Position numbers and translations under genes: made by a program
DNA from: Thalassiosira profunda
Taxonomy: Eukaryota > Bacillariophyta > Thalassiosirophyceae > Thalassiosirales > Thalassiosiraceae
Direction: 5' to 3'
Assembly (NCBI GenBank): GCA_036939355.1
Contig: JALLAP010001629.1
Span: 1 to 10,769, forward strand
DNA length: 10,769 nt
Notes under the pieces: model-generated
What the model was told of the DNA's origin: nothing
Database searches by the model: none
What the model saw: only the letters and a program-made list of their open reading frames with translations
Part shown: piece by piece, positions 1 to 7,476 of the stretch
Layout of the letters: each line of letters opens with the position of its first letter
Position numbering within the stretch: position 1 is the first letter of the stretch

Positions 1-574
1 GAGTATTTTGAGGCCATGCTCTTTGGCCACCTTGCCGAGAGCCGCATGGCGGACGACGACGACGAGGAGCGAAAGCCCATCGAATTGCAGGATGTGTCCC
101 ACGAGGTGTTTTTGCGGGTGTTGGAGTATCTCTATACTGACCAAGTGACCGATTTGACGTGGGATCAGGGCATACCGCTGCTGATTGCCGGCGAACAATT
201 CATGCTGGACCGGCTCAAGGCGTTGTGCGAGGATCGAATACGGAAGGAGATTGCCACGGACAACGTCATTGGCGTCTTCATCGCCAGCCACAGGCACAAT
301 GCTGCTGGGCTCAAGGAGATTGCTCTGGAGTATATTTTGAAGAACCTGAACGACCCTGCTATTCGTTCTGGCCTCAATGTGAGTCCTCTTCACAAACGCC
401 CGTCATCTTCGCCCAGAAGTCACTCACAATTCTGTCGTATCTGCATTGCAGGATCTCAAATCGGAGCCAGATCTCTTGGTGGAAATCATCACCCGCACCT
501 CTCAAATGCAGTGGGCAACGACGACCACTGATGCGGCCCCTGAGTTTGGCAATGCGGAGTGGACGGGCAGGTGA
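1..574 (+). CDS. BTB/POZ domain protein, 3' part (5' end outside window)
   Basis: The reading frame is open from base 1, so the gene starts before the window. Exons are 1-378 and 452-574; the 73-nt intron 379-451 has a GTGAGT donor, an AG acceptor and phase 0. The visible 166 residues start with the second half of a BTB fold: a YFEAMLFG-like segment at residues 2-9, then an IELQDVSHEVFLRVLEYLYTD stretch around residues 27-47, the strand-helix pattern typical of the family. Helices resembling the start of a BACK region follow (about residues 56-120). Family knowledge: BTB proteins dimerise and often act as substrate adaptors for Cullin-3 ubiquitin ligases. The N-terminal partner domain (for example ankyrin, armadillo, RCC1 or Kelch repeats) would decide the type and is not visible. 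Reading on through the intron would replace the ending DLKSEPDLLVEII with non-family sequence, which supports the splice. The domain call is solid; the role is inferred. Confidence 0.85.
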
Positions 575-807
575 CTTGGCAAAAGGGGCAGTAACGGAAC
601 AGACCTCGGCATCAACCTTGTGTGTACGATATGGTGAATGCAGAATGTAAGACTTCTAGTAAGCTGATGATAGATATTGCACCGAGTGGGTCTATTTCCT
701 TTCCGGACCTGCAAAAGAGCAAAAGGCAGGCGTGGCTGGATTTATTGGGCTGATAGGTAGGTCAACTGTCGCGACTGCCACTCAAATTGTCGTCGAAGAC
801 AGTCAAA

Positions 808-833
808 AAATGACCCCCGCAAATGACCCCCGC
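808..833. repeat. Tandem pair of a 13-bp unit in a putative promoter
   Basis: The unit AAATGACCCCCGC occurs twice back to back (808-820 and 821-833) with no mismatch. It lies about 360 bp before the chosen start of the sulfotransferase-like gene, just before an ATTGG. It could be a duplicated transcription-factor site or a chance minisatellite; the sequence alone does not decide. Confidence 0.6.
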
Positions 834-874
834 CGTCATTGGCCTCGCTCGCGTCCTCTTCTCGCGGCGCGCTG

Positions 875-894
875 CGGCGGCCGCGCGGCCGCCG
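875..894. repeat. Perfect 20-bp GC-only palindrome
   Basis: The sequence from 875 to 894 equals its own reverse complement and contains two NotI-type GCGGCCGC octamers that overlap by one dinucleotide shift around a central GCGC. It is in the GC-rich upstream region of the sulfotransferase-like gene. Such palindromes occur by chance in very GC-rich DNA, so a function is not claimed. Confidence 0.55.
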
Positions 895-1196
895 GCCGCC
901 TGGCTCCTCCCAGCGACGCCCTTCACAATTCCACAGCGGCGCAGCGAGTTGTCTCGACGGGTAACTGGGGCGGCAAGGGAAGCCATCGACGATCAAGCGG
1001 GCGGGAGTTGCAACGATGATAACTCACTCACCTCCGCTGCGTCAACTCGTTGCACCTGTTGCTCATTGCACAAACCAGCGCGGATCAGTTGCAAATCGTC
1101 GCGGCCAATAGACGAGCAGACAAGGTCATCTTTCCGCCGGTGCTTTCGAGCCGCGCCAGCCATAAGCTGCCAAGCAGCGCGCCAGCCGGACACAAC

Positions 1197-3390
1197 ATGA
1201 GGATAATACCTTGCATCGACGCCCGCGCCAAGACGCTGGTCGCCGCCGTCGCCGCCATCGCGGTCGTCGGCCTCGTCAGCTTCCGATCGACGATGGTGAG
1301 TTTGCCTTCCTCCGTTTCGAGCTCAGGGCATCCGCCGTCGCACCTCCCCGCGTTGGCCGAAGTGCACATCTCATGCTCACATCTCATGATCACATCTTCT
1401 GCTCTCCGCCGCCTCTTCCACAGCCCGACCTCGAGTCGACCCTCCGCGGCCAGGCCACCCCAACGCCCCGCACCTCCAAGTCCTCCCTCCAGCTCGCACG
1501 CGGCCCTCCGGTCTACATCCCTCCAAGCCTCAACACTGCCCAGCGCCGCCAGCTCTCCCTCAACCTCGGCGGGGGCGCGTGCAAGTGGCAGCCGGCGGAA
1601 TACGACGTCCCGGAAGACATCACGTTCTACAAAACCCTCATCGCCGGGTTTCCCAGCTGCGACAAACGCATGACCTTCACCCAAATGGAAGCCCTGACGG
1701 GATGGCCCGCACGGGACGAGTGGGACTTCGTCTTCTACGGCGAAACCAACCACCCGTTTATCAAGAGCAACTACCCACACCATGAAGGGTACTGGTGCGT
1801 TCTGAACTCATCTATGGCTTCTCTTTCTGCATATTGTTCGTTCTGATGTTTAACTTGCGCACACAGGAGCTGGAACACGCTGGCCGACCAGGTGGTATTG
1901 GTCGTGCGGAACATGCGCAAGACGATGGTCGAGTACCACGATATCCTGTGGGACATAGCCTCAGCGAAGAAGAGCAATTTGAGCTATCTGGACGCGCTGT
2001 ATCGGTACCGGCCGCCCATCGACAGCTTCTTCGAGTGGCGGGACTTAAGGGTGCTCGACGAGGTTCACTGGTACGGATGGTTCATCGATTATTGGATGGA
2101 GGGAGGTGAGTCTATACTTTCAGTTGGCTCGTGACGTACGCACCTTTTGATACGAGCCTCGCCTCATCGCACGCTTGTCCTCTCGCTTCGTTCTTTCCAC
2201 AGGCCTCCGCCGCGACATATTCGAGCACAAGATCACGGACGAGGAACACTGGCCCTACGCCCCACCCGTCGACCCAACCCCGGCCTGCGTCTCCGATCCG
2301 TGGCACCGCCACACGACGTCGCCCAACACGTGCTCCAACACAGGCGTGTACACCCCGCCCACGCCGCCGCCGACGCGCACGCCCACGCCCTTTCCCACGC
2401 ATGCGCCCACGACGAGCGCCCCGACGCCCAACGCGACGGACGTCAACTACACGGCGCCGGTGTTGCCGACGCACCCGCCCACGCCGCCGCCCGTGCCGAT
2501 CGCCGTGACGCCGGAGGAGTACCTCTTCTCTTCGGCGGCCGCGTGCTGCGCGTACAGCTTCCCGGGCCAGCAGTGCTTCCTCCAGGACGTCTGCCCGACC
2601 CCCGCGCCCACGCCCGCCATTCCCGAAACGTACGATCCTCACTGCGCGAACGGCGAGATCACCAACGGGTGCGAGCCCGTCGCCGTCATCTCCGCCGAGA
2701 AGCTACGGGACCTCACCGAGGGCGCGGCCGAGACGACGGCCATCGCGAACGTCCTCGCGGACAAGCCGGGGATCGGCGAGTACCTGATCGCGCCCGAGGC
2801 GTGGGATTGCATTTGGGAGGTGAGTTCCTTGAATGGCCATTCTTCAAACGACCAAGCGATCTCTGGCCCTCACTGTCTGTCCGCTCTCGCAGGAATTGAT
2901 CCCCAACGGCAAAGGGATGCGCATGGTCAGCGATCGGGCGGGGTACGTCGAGGAGGATTACAACTTCTCCGCCGAGATGCTCCAGGAGATGATTAGCGAA
3001 TACGATCGGCTCATCACCAAGTACAGCGATTCGTACTGGAGCGCCAAGCCCACGGCGGTCCGATTGGTCCAGCTCCTCATGGACAGCCGCGGACTGATCC
3101 AAATGGAACTGAACGACGTCCAGTCCGGGGCCCGGACGCTGACGGAGCGGGACTTCCTGGGACCGGTGGAGCGGGATCGCCGACGACGGCTCCGGGCCGT
3201 GGAGGAGGGACGGAATCCCGATAAGGAAACGACCAATGTGAAAGAGAAGCGGAAGCACTTTGAATACTTCATGGCGCTCGAGGAGAAGGTCAAGACGACG
3301 CAAAGGGCGGAGAAGGCGCGGAAGCGGCAGGAGGAGCGGCGGGCGGCCGCGAGGGAGAAGCGAAAGCTCGAGAGGCAGGCAGAGCGGTAG
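1197..3390 (+). CDS. Type II membrane sulfotransferase-like protein with Pro-Thr/Cys-rich insert, five exons
   Basis: Exons: 1197-1295, 1424-1794, 1867-2105, 2203-2819, 2893-3390, joined by GT-AG introns (three GTGAGT donors, one GTGCGT; phases 0, 2, 1, 0), giving 607 residues. Residues 13-29 are a hydrophobic signal anchor after Arg10/Lys12, so the bulk probably faces the Golgi lumen. Residues 104-126 (AGFPSCDKRMTFTQMEALTG core) sit where sulfotransferases have the P-loop-like 5'-phosphosulfate site. KSNYP (147-151) resembles the KTHYP element, and VVLVVRN (166-172) resembles the 3'-phosphate strand. The conserved domain appears to resume at residues 438-515. Between them lies a Pro-Thr/Cys-rich segment (about 255-395; CC at 351-352, C361, C367) with sequons at N313 and N318. 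A basic tail (533-607) ends the protein. By family it would transfer sulfate from PAPS to a glycan or protein; the substrate is unknown. The usual 3'-site Ser is Glu179, so activity is uncertain. Confidence 0.78.
1365..1403 (+). repeat. Three tandem 13-bp units inside intron 1 of the sulfotransferase-like gene
   Basis: Units at 1365-1377, 1378-1390 and 1391-1403 follow CACATCTCATGCT with one change in the second and two in the third. They lie 20-58 bp before the 3' splice site at 1423. Intron 1 (128 nt) is the longest of the gene, the others being 72-97 nt, so the repeat may explain its size. Each unit carries a CTCAT or CTCAC element that could serve as a branch point, which is inference only. 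Confidence 0.65.
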
Positions 3391-3530
3391 CCCGACCTAC
3401 CCCAGGGCATCCTGGCCACATATATACTTGTACAATAGATGAGTTACATCACCACCCGATACGAAGTGGGGCTTGTGGCCGCCGTCCTCTGCCTCGCCTC
3501 TCACCTCTCACATGAGTTTAGTCGGCGATT

Positions 3531-3552
3531 CGAGTCGCAAATGCGCGACTCG
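3531..3552 (+). repeat. 8-bp perfect inverted repeat (possible hairpin) in the leader of the DES-repeat gene
   Basis: CGAGTCGC (3531-3538) and GCGACTCG (3545-3552) are exact complements with a 6-nt loop. They lie about 110-130 nt before the chosen start at 3661. The loop and stem also contain an in-frame ATG at 3541. A hairpin in the mRNA leader is possible. The surrounding stretch 3391-3660 otherwise shows no gene; it must hold the 3' UTR of the upstream gene and the promoter and leader of this one. Confidence 0.45.
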
Positions 3553-3660
3553 GCCGCGCAACGGCCATTTTGCTCTGCTCCCTGCTCCGCTCCGTCCCCG
3601 CCCTCCTCACCCTCGACCTGGCGGCCTCCTCTTAGTCGACAGCGGCGTCGTGTGGGCACC

Positions 3661-5184
3661 ATGGCGTTCCTCGACCCGCTCGACGAGGAGGAGACGGCCG
3701 ACTACTCCGACTGGCGGTCCATCCCCGACCCTCCCGCGTCGGCCCTCTCCGACAACCCGGCCCCGTCCGCGACCGAAAACCCCTCCCGCGCCGACGATCC
3801 CGCCGTGGAGGAGGGGGATGGGGCGAGGCCGGAGGAGGCGCCGACTGAGGGTACGGTGATGGCGGAAGGCCCGCGGCGCAACTGGAAGCGCCCCCCGGCC
3901 TTCCGCGACGTGACCAACCGCCAGGACGGGGGGCGCGACAAGAAGCGCGCCGCAACGGCCGGCGATGATTCGGAGGCAACCGACGACCATTCCCCGGATG
4001 CATCTGCGGCCGATCCGTTCGCGTTCGCCGAGGCGGCGGATAATTCCGCCGCGGCCGCGGCGGAGTTGTGGGGCGGCCAGGGGATTAGCGAGAAGGCACG
4101 GCGGAGGAAGCGGCGGAGGCAGCGGCGCAGCCTCGTCCTCCCGCCCGAGCTGTCGCCGCCGCTCGAAGAGGGGGGCGGCGCGACGAATGGACCTGCTGGG
4201 CCGTCCGTCGCCGTCGGGGGAGGAAAGGGCGCTGCGGACGTCGAGGGAGTCGACAAGGAGACCCTCCTCCGACTGGTGCGGGCCTACACCGCCCTCCCCC
4301 CGGACCTCCGCGCCGCCTCCGCGTCCGCATCCCAACTCGAATCCCTCGCCTCCTACCCCCTCCCGGGGAAGCGGCGTCCGGTCCTGGGCCATTCCGCCTC
4401 CCGCGAGGAATTCCTCCGGCGGGTCCAGCCCATCGTGATGGAGATGGAGCAGCGGAAGAAAAGGGATGCGGAGGAGGCAAGGGCCGCGACGCGGTGCGAG
4501 GTGCGGAAGGAGGGGCGGGGGTACGGGTATTACGACGTGGAGAGTGGGGAGCGGGTGGGGGCGGGGGAATATGCGAGGAGGTACGGTGTCATGGTGGCGG
4601 GGCGGCGGAGGGGGCGGATCGATCGACTTGGGACGGAGGGTGGGACGGGGGAATCGTCTACGGGCGATGGGACGGAGGAGCCACCTCAGTTTGGCACAGC
4701 GGACGAGCCTGACAGAAATGCGGTGGACGAATCCGATGTGGAAGCCAAGCCGTCCGCGAAGAGCGACGAGTCCAGCATGGACATGGACGAGTCGGTGAAC
4801 ATGGACGAGTCTAGGATGAGCCTCGACGAGTCGGCGGTGCGCGAGGACGAAGAGACGCACGCCTCTGTGGAAAGGGCGTCGGCGCTCGATGCTTCGTCGG
4901 AGGAGGCCCGCGAGGCTGAGGATCGGGAGGCTGGCGATCGAACCGACGAACCGCGGGGCGACACGCATGGCGAAGCCGCCTACAACCACTCCGAGTCGCT
5001 GGAACGCCGCCAAAGCGCACCGGGGGCGCACCCGCTGCTGGCTGGGATGCCCCCCTCCGACGACCCCCGCGTCGGCGCCGCAAGGGAGCGGCTGCGGCGG
5101 GCGATGGACGCGGCCCTGGCGGACTATTCGAGGGAGATTCTGGCCATTGAGGCGGCCAATCGCGCCAAGCTGAAGCAGGTGTAA
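3661..5184 (+). CDS. Unrecognised, largely disordered, probably nuclear protein with DES repeats
   Basis: I do not recognise the family. The start at 3661 is chosen for its strong context (CACCATGG); the frame is open back to ATGs at 3541 and 3439. The single exon gives 507 residues. Residues 1-140 are acidic and Pro/Ala-rich and include RPPAFRDVTN (77-86). A dense basic cluster (KARRRKRRRQRR, 145-156) looks like a nuclear localisation signal. Residues 197-320 look more ordered, with a possible helix (VDKETLLRLVRAYTALPPDL, 197-216), a charged helix (246-275) and a Tyr/Gly-rich segment (285-310, GYGYYDVESGERVGAGEYAR). Five DES tripeptides lie at 356, 369, 376, 382 and 389 in a Met/Ser/Asp-rich acidic stretch that could be phosphorylated by CK2. 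A predicted helix (470-505) ends the protein. Nuclear location and phosphorylation are inferences. The long open frame, Kozak-like start and compositional ordering support a real gene. Confidence 0.7.
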   Translation: MAFLDPLDEEETADYSDWRSIPDPPASALSDNPAPSATENPSRADDPAVEEGDGARPEEAPTEGTVMAEGPRRNWKRPPAFRDVTNRQDGGRDKKRAATAGDDSEATDDHSPDASAADPFAFAEAADNSAAAAAELWGGQGISEKARRRKRRRQRRSLVLPPELSPPLEEGGGATNGPAGPSVAVGGGKGAADVEGVDKETLLRLVRAYTALPPDLRAASASASQLESLASYPLPGKRRPVLGHSASREEFLRRVQPIVMEMEQRKKRDAEEARAATRCEVRKEGRGYGYYDVESGERVGAGEYARRYGVMVAGRRRGRIDRLGTEGGTGESSTGDGTEEPPQFGTADEPDRNAVDESDVEAKPSAKSDESSMDMDESVNMDESRMSLDESAVREDEETHASVERASALDASSEEAREAEDREAGDRTDEPRGDTHGEAAYNHSESLERRQSAPGAHPLLAGMPPSDDPRVGAARERLRRAMDAALADYSREILAIEAANRAKLKQV

Positions 5185-5387
5185 CAAACCATACATCATT
5201 TTACCCGAGATTTGGATTTGGGAATCGACACCTCTTTGGATTGTGATTCCCACCCACAAAGTCAAGCGTGCAAACGAAACTCAACAAGTCGACGTCCGCC
5301 TAACCCTAACTTGGAGCACAACTGGAAAGCTAGAGCAGTCGGTCAAGACGAGTTTTTGAGGGCGCAACCCCTAATAAATATCAACCA
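5185..5387 (+). other. Short intergenic gap between the DES-repeat gene and the docking-complex gene
   Basis: This 203-bp AT-richer stretch must hold the 3' end of the upstream gene and the promoter of the downstream one. A CTAATAAATAT element (5371-5381) lies just 7 bp before the ATG at 5388. It could be read as a poly(A) signal (AATAAA, 5373-5378) for the upstream gene or as an AT-rich initiator region. No coding sequence is seen. Confidence 0.4.
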
Positions 5388-7271
5388 ATGTCCTCCCCGC
5401 CCTTTGTCAACCGAAGGGCGCTCCCTTCGTGCGGACCTCTCTCCTCCTCAAAGTCCTCGCGAGTGGAGATATCCAGGAAATTCACCCGCGGGGAGCTCCA
5501 CGACAGCGTCAAGCGCAACACGCCGAAGGACATTTTGGCCATGTCCGCTTCCCGGAAGCGAAACGCCCTCGCCGCGCAGAACCAACGCTCCGTTCAGCAG
5601 CACGGAGCCGAATCGCCAGACACCACAGCCCAACTGCGCTCGCTCGATATGGGCGTGAAGCTCTGCGCGAGGAAGTATAATGAGGCCAAGGCCCAAGCCA
5701 ACAGATTGGAAGAAGAAGTCAAGTCTCGCGGCGACGGGCTCGCGGCGCTCGAACGGGAGGCGACGGCACTCCGCGAAATGCTCGATGGCAACAACGCCGA
5801 TGCCCTAACAATTTCGCGGCTGTCGGCTGAGATCCAGGAGGCCAACGAGTGCGCGGAGACCACCCTGCTGTACCGTCATTCCCTTGACCACATGCAGCAG
5901 CGGCTCGGGAAGAACTCGGTCGCGCTCGACGGCCACCTCGGCGAAATGGCCGCCACGCTGGCGGCCGCTCAGAAGGAACGCGATCGCAGCCAAAAGATGC
6001 TGGCCGAGTTGGAGTCGGGGCTCACATTGGCATCGATCGAGCTCGACGACACCATCCGCGATACGCGCATGGCCGAGGACGAGCGCGCCCGGGAGCTGTC
6101 CGACAAACAGCTGGAGGCCAGCGACGCCGGCCGGATGGAGGAGTTCAACCGCGAACGCACGGACCGGAACCATGCCGTGCACATGTCGCTCGCCGACTCG
6201 GGCCGGCTCGACCGCGAGCGGCTGCAGCGGACGGTCCGCGAGCGCAAGGCGGCGTTGCGGGAGCTGCGGGGCTCGGCGCAGGAGACGGCCGCCAAGCTCG
6301 GCTCGTTCGAGGAGTCGTTTGCGCACGTCAAGCAGGCCACGGGCGTGAACAGCCTCTCGGAAATGGTCCGGAAGCTGACGGACCACGACGCCAGCAACCG
6401 GCAGCTGCTGGCGGAGAAGAAGGACGCCGAGGAACGGCAAAAGGCCGCACGGGCGGCGCTCTCCAAGGACCAGGAAACGCTGGCCGAACTCAAGACGGCC
6501 GGAATGAACCAAGCGACGGAGCTCAACCGAGAAACGCTCGAGGGCCTCAAGGGATCCACGGCACAAGAGAAGACTGAGTGCAAGGTCCTCCAGTCCACGA
6601 ACGAGCGGTTGGAAGGTCTCCTCGTTGGGCTCCGCCAGGGCGGCATCGGCCTGTACAACCGCCTCCTCCCGTTTCATTCGACGCTCCTCAGTGGCGAGGC
6701 GCCCAAGCTGGGCGAGATCGACGCCACAGACGCCATCCAGGCGGCGGCGGACACGCTCGAAATGATCTCCTTCACGGAGAAGATCCTCGGCCGGATGCTG
6801 ATCGACATTGGGGGCATTGGCTGCGTGGACGCTGCCAGCGACGACGGCGTCAGCGGCAAGGAGTCGACCGGCCCGGAGAGTCCCACCGAGCGATTGAATC
6901 TCCGAGTGAAACCGAGGCCGCCCACAGCTGGCCCCAGAGCAGACGACAACGACGAGACTGATTCGGACGAAGGCATCCCCTCGCGAACCAAGCTCAAGAC
7001 GACCAGCGAACTGACAGTTGTCGAATCGCAAAGAAGCTCCGAGAAGACGCAGCGTAGGGGCCGAAGAAAACTGAAAGCTTCTCCGTTGGCGCAGCAACGG
7101 GCCGGCGAGGCCACCAAGCAACCCGCCTCTCCCGCCTCTCCCGCCTACCCCGCCACGCCCAACAGCTTTCGGAGCCTGGCGTCTCCGCCGGGATCCCGGA
7201 GGTCGCACAGTGCCCGAGAGGATCCCATCGAGAGAATCGATTTCTTTCTTTCCGAGCTTCCTCTCGAGTAG
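5388..7271 (+). CDS. Outer dynein arm docking complex coiled-coil protein (ODAD3/CCDC151-like)
   Basis: A single-exon gene for 627 residues. A basic, disordered N-terminus (1-80) precedes near-continuous heptad coiled coil from about 82 to 415. Family marks: HMQQRLGKNSVALDGHLGEM around 168-187, like the KYxxxxxHMxxRL element of CCDC151-type proteins; FAHVKQATGVNSLSEMVRKL at 311-330, matching the F-x-x-(I/V)-K-x-A-T-G-V signature shared by the ODA docking proteins (CCDC151, CCDC63, CCDC114, algal ODA1/ODA10); a G-rich helix GLRQGGIGLYNRLLPF at 414-429; and ERLNLRVKP at 501-509, like their C-terminal N-(I/L)-R-V element. The tail (510-627) is Ser/Pro/Arg-rich and disordered. Family role: fixing outer dynein arms to axonemal doublet microtubules, or assembling the docking complex. 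Assignment to the docking family is fairly sure; ODAD3 rather than ODAD1 or CCDC63 is less so. In a centric diatom it would act in the flagellum of male gametes. Confidence 0.75.
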   Translation: MSSPPFVNRRALPSCGPLSSSKSSRVEISRKFTRGELHDSVKRNTPKDILAMSASRKRNALAAQNQRSVQQHGAESPDTTAQLRSLDMGVKLCARKYNEAKAQANRLEEEVKSRGDGLAALEREATALREMLDGNNADALTISRLSAEIQEANECAETTLLYRHSLDHMQQRLGKNSVALDGHLGEMAATLAAAQKERDRSQKMLAELESGLTLASIELDDTIRDTRMAEDERARELSDKQLEASDAGRMEEFNRERTDRNHAVHMSLADSGRLDRERLQRTVRERKAALRELRGSAQETAAKLGSFEESFAHVKQATGVNSLSEMVRKLTDHDASNRQLLAEKKDAEERQKAARAALSKDQETLAELKTAGMNQATELNRETLEGLKGSTAQEKTECKVLQSTNERLEGLLVGLRQGGIGLYNRLLPFHSTLLSGEAPKLGEIDATDAIQAAADTLEMISFTEKILGRMLIDIGGIGCVDAASDDGVSGKESTGPESPTERLNLRVKPRPPTAGPRADDNDETDSDEGIPSRTKLKTTSELTVVESQRSSEKTQRRGRRKLKASPLAQQRAGEATKQPASPASPAYPATPNSFRSLASPPGSRRSHSAREDPIERIDFFLSELPLE

Positions 7272-7476
7272 CTAAGGACATACTGACAATGAGACTTCAG
7301 CGCCAAACTTTCGTCACTCGTCACCACCCATCAGCTATCAGCCATCAGCCTCAGCCACACGTGCCGCGGTTTATGTCAGGTTATGCCGCCCGCGCCTTGC
7401 CGCCTACGATGGCCTCTAAATAAAGTCTCTCTGCACGTGATATGTCAGCTGTCTCTGTTGCAGCGCAGCCGATTCA
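7272..7476. other. Convergent 3' intergenic region
   Basis: This 205-bp stretch separates the ends of the docking-complex gene (+) and the PPR gene (-). It holds a heptamer run at 7330-7350 (ATCAGCT, ATCAGCC, ATCAGCC) followed by a partial TCAGCC, and one AATAAA on the plus strand. No TTTATT is present for the minus-strand gene, so its poly(A) signal must be non-canonical. No gene is seen. Confidence 0.5.
7419..7424 (+). terminator. Candidate poly(A) signal AATAAA of the docking-complex gene
   Basis: A perfect AATAAA lies 147 nt after the stop codon at 7271, in a context (CTCTAAATAAAGTCTCTCT) like many eukaryotic 3' ends. No other AATAAA lies in this gap. Cleavage 15-30 nt later would end the transcript before the convergent gene's stop at 7477. 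Confidence 0.5.

Larger units (their letters stand above)
575..1196 (+). other. Intergenic region: BTB gene 3' UTR and likely promoter/5' UTR of the sulfotransferase-like gene
   Basis: No protein-coding exon with recognisable sequence is seen. The first ~150 bp are AT-richer and probably hold the 3' UTR of the BTB gene, though no canonical AATAAA is present. From about 800 on the DNA is very GC-rich. It contains a perfect 13-bp tandem pair (808-833), an ATTGG (inverted CCAAT box) at 838-842 and a 20-bp palindrome (875-894). An ATG at 1050 is in frame with the next gene and would add 49 residues. I prefer the ATG at 1197 because it puts the hydrophobic anchor at the N-terminus. Confidence 0.5.

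Noticed and set aside
1050..1196. Alternative upstream ATG adding 49 residues to the sulfotransferase-like protein
   Set aside because: The added stretch has no domain or signal and would bury the signal anchor. It cannot be fully excluded, since no stop intervenes.
1085..1783. Open minus-strand frame of 232 codons across intron 1 and exon 2 of the sulfotransferase-like gene
   Set aside because: No recognisable domain, and the plus-strand exons join cleanly with sulfotransferase-type motifs.
2287..2520. Short CCCACG/CCGACG runs as a possible repeat array
   Set aside because: They encode the Pro-Thr segment of exon 4 and follow codon periodicity; spacing is not that of a CRISPR array and no unique spacers exist.
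4044..4063. 20-bp perfect palindrome of CCGCGG type
   Set aside because: It falls in an Ala-rich coding stretch (NSAAAAAAE) built from GCC/GCG codons, where such palindromes arise easily.
3607..5265. Open minus-strand frame of 552 codons opposite the DES-repeat gene
   Set aside because: It is the mirror of a GC-rich coding strand. Its product is Arg/Pro/Gly-rich low complexity, and the plus strand has the Kozak-type start and ordered segments.
5805..7208. Open minus-strand frame of 467 codons opposite the docking-complex gene
   Set aside because: The plus strand gives clear coiled-coil heptads and family motifs; the antisense product is Arg/Leu-rich with no domain.
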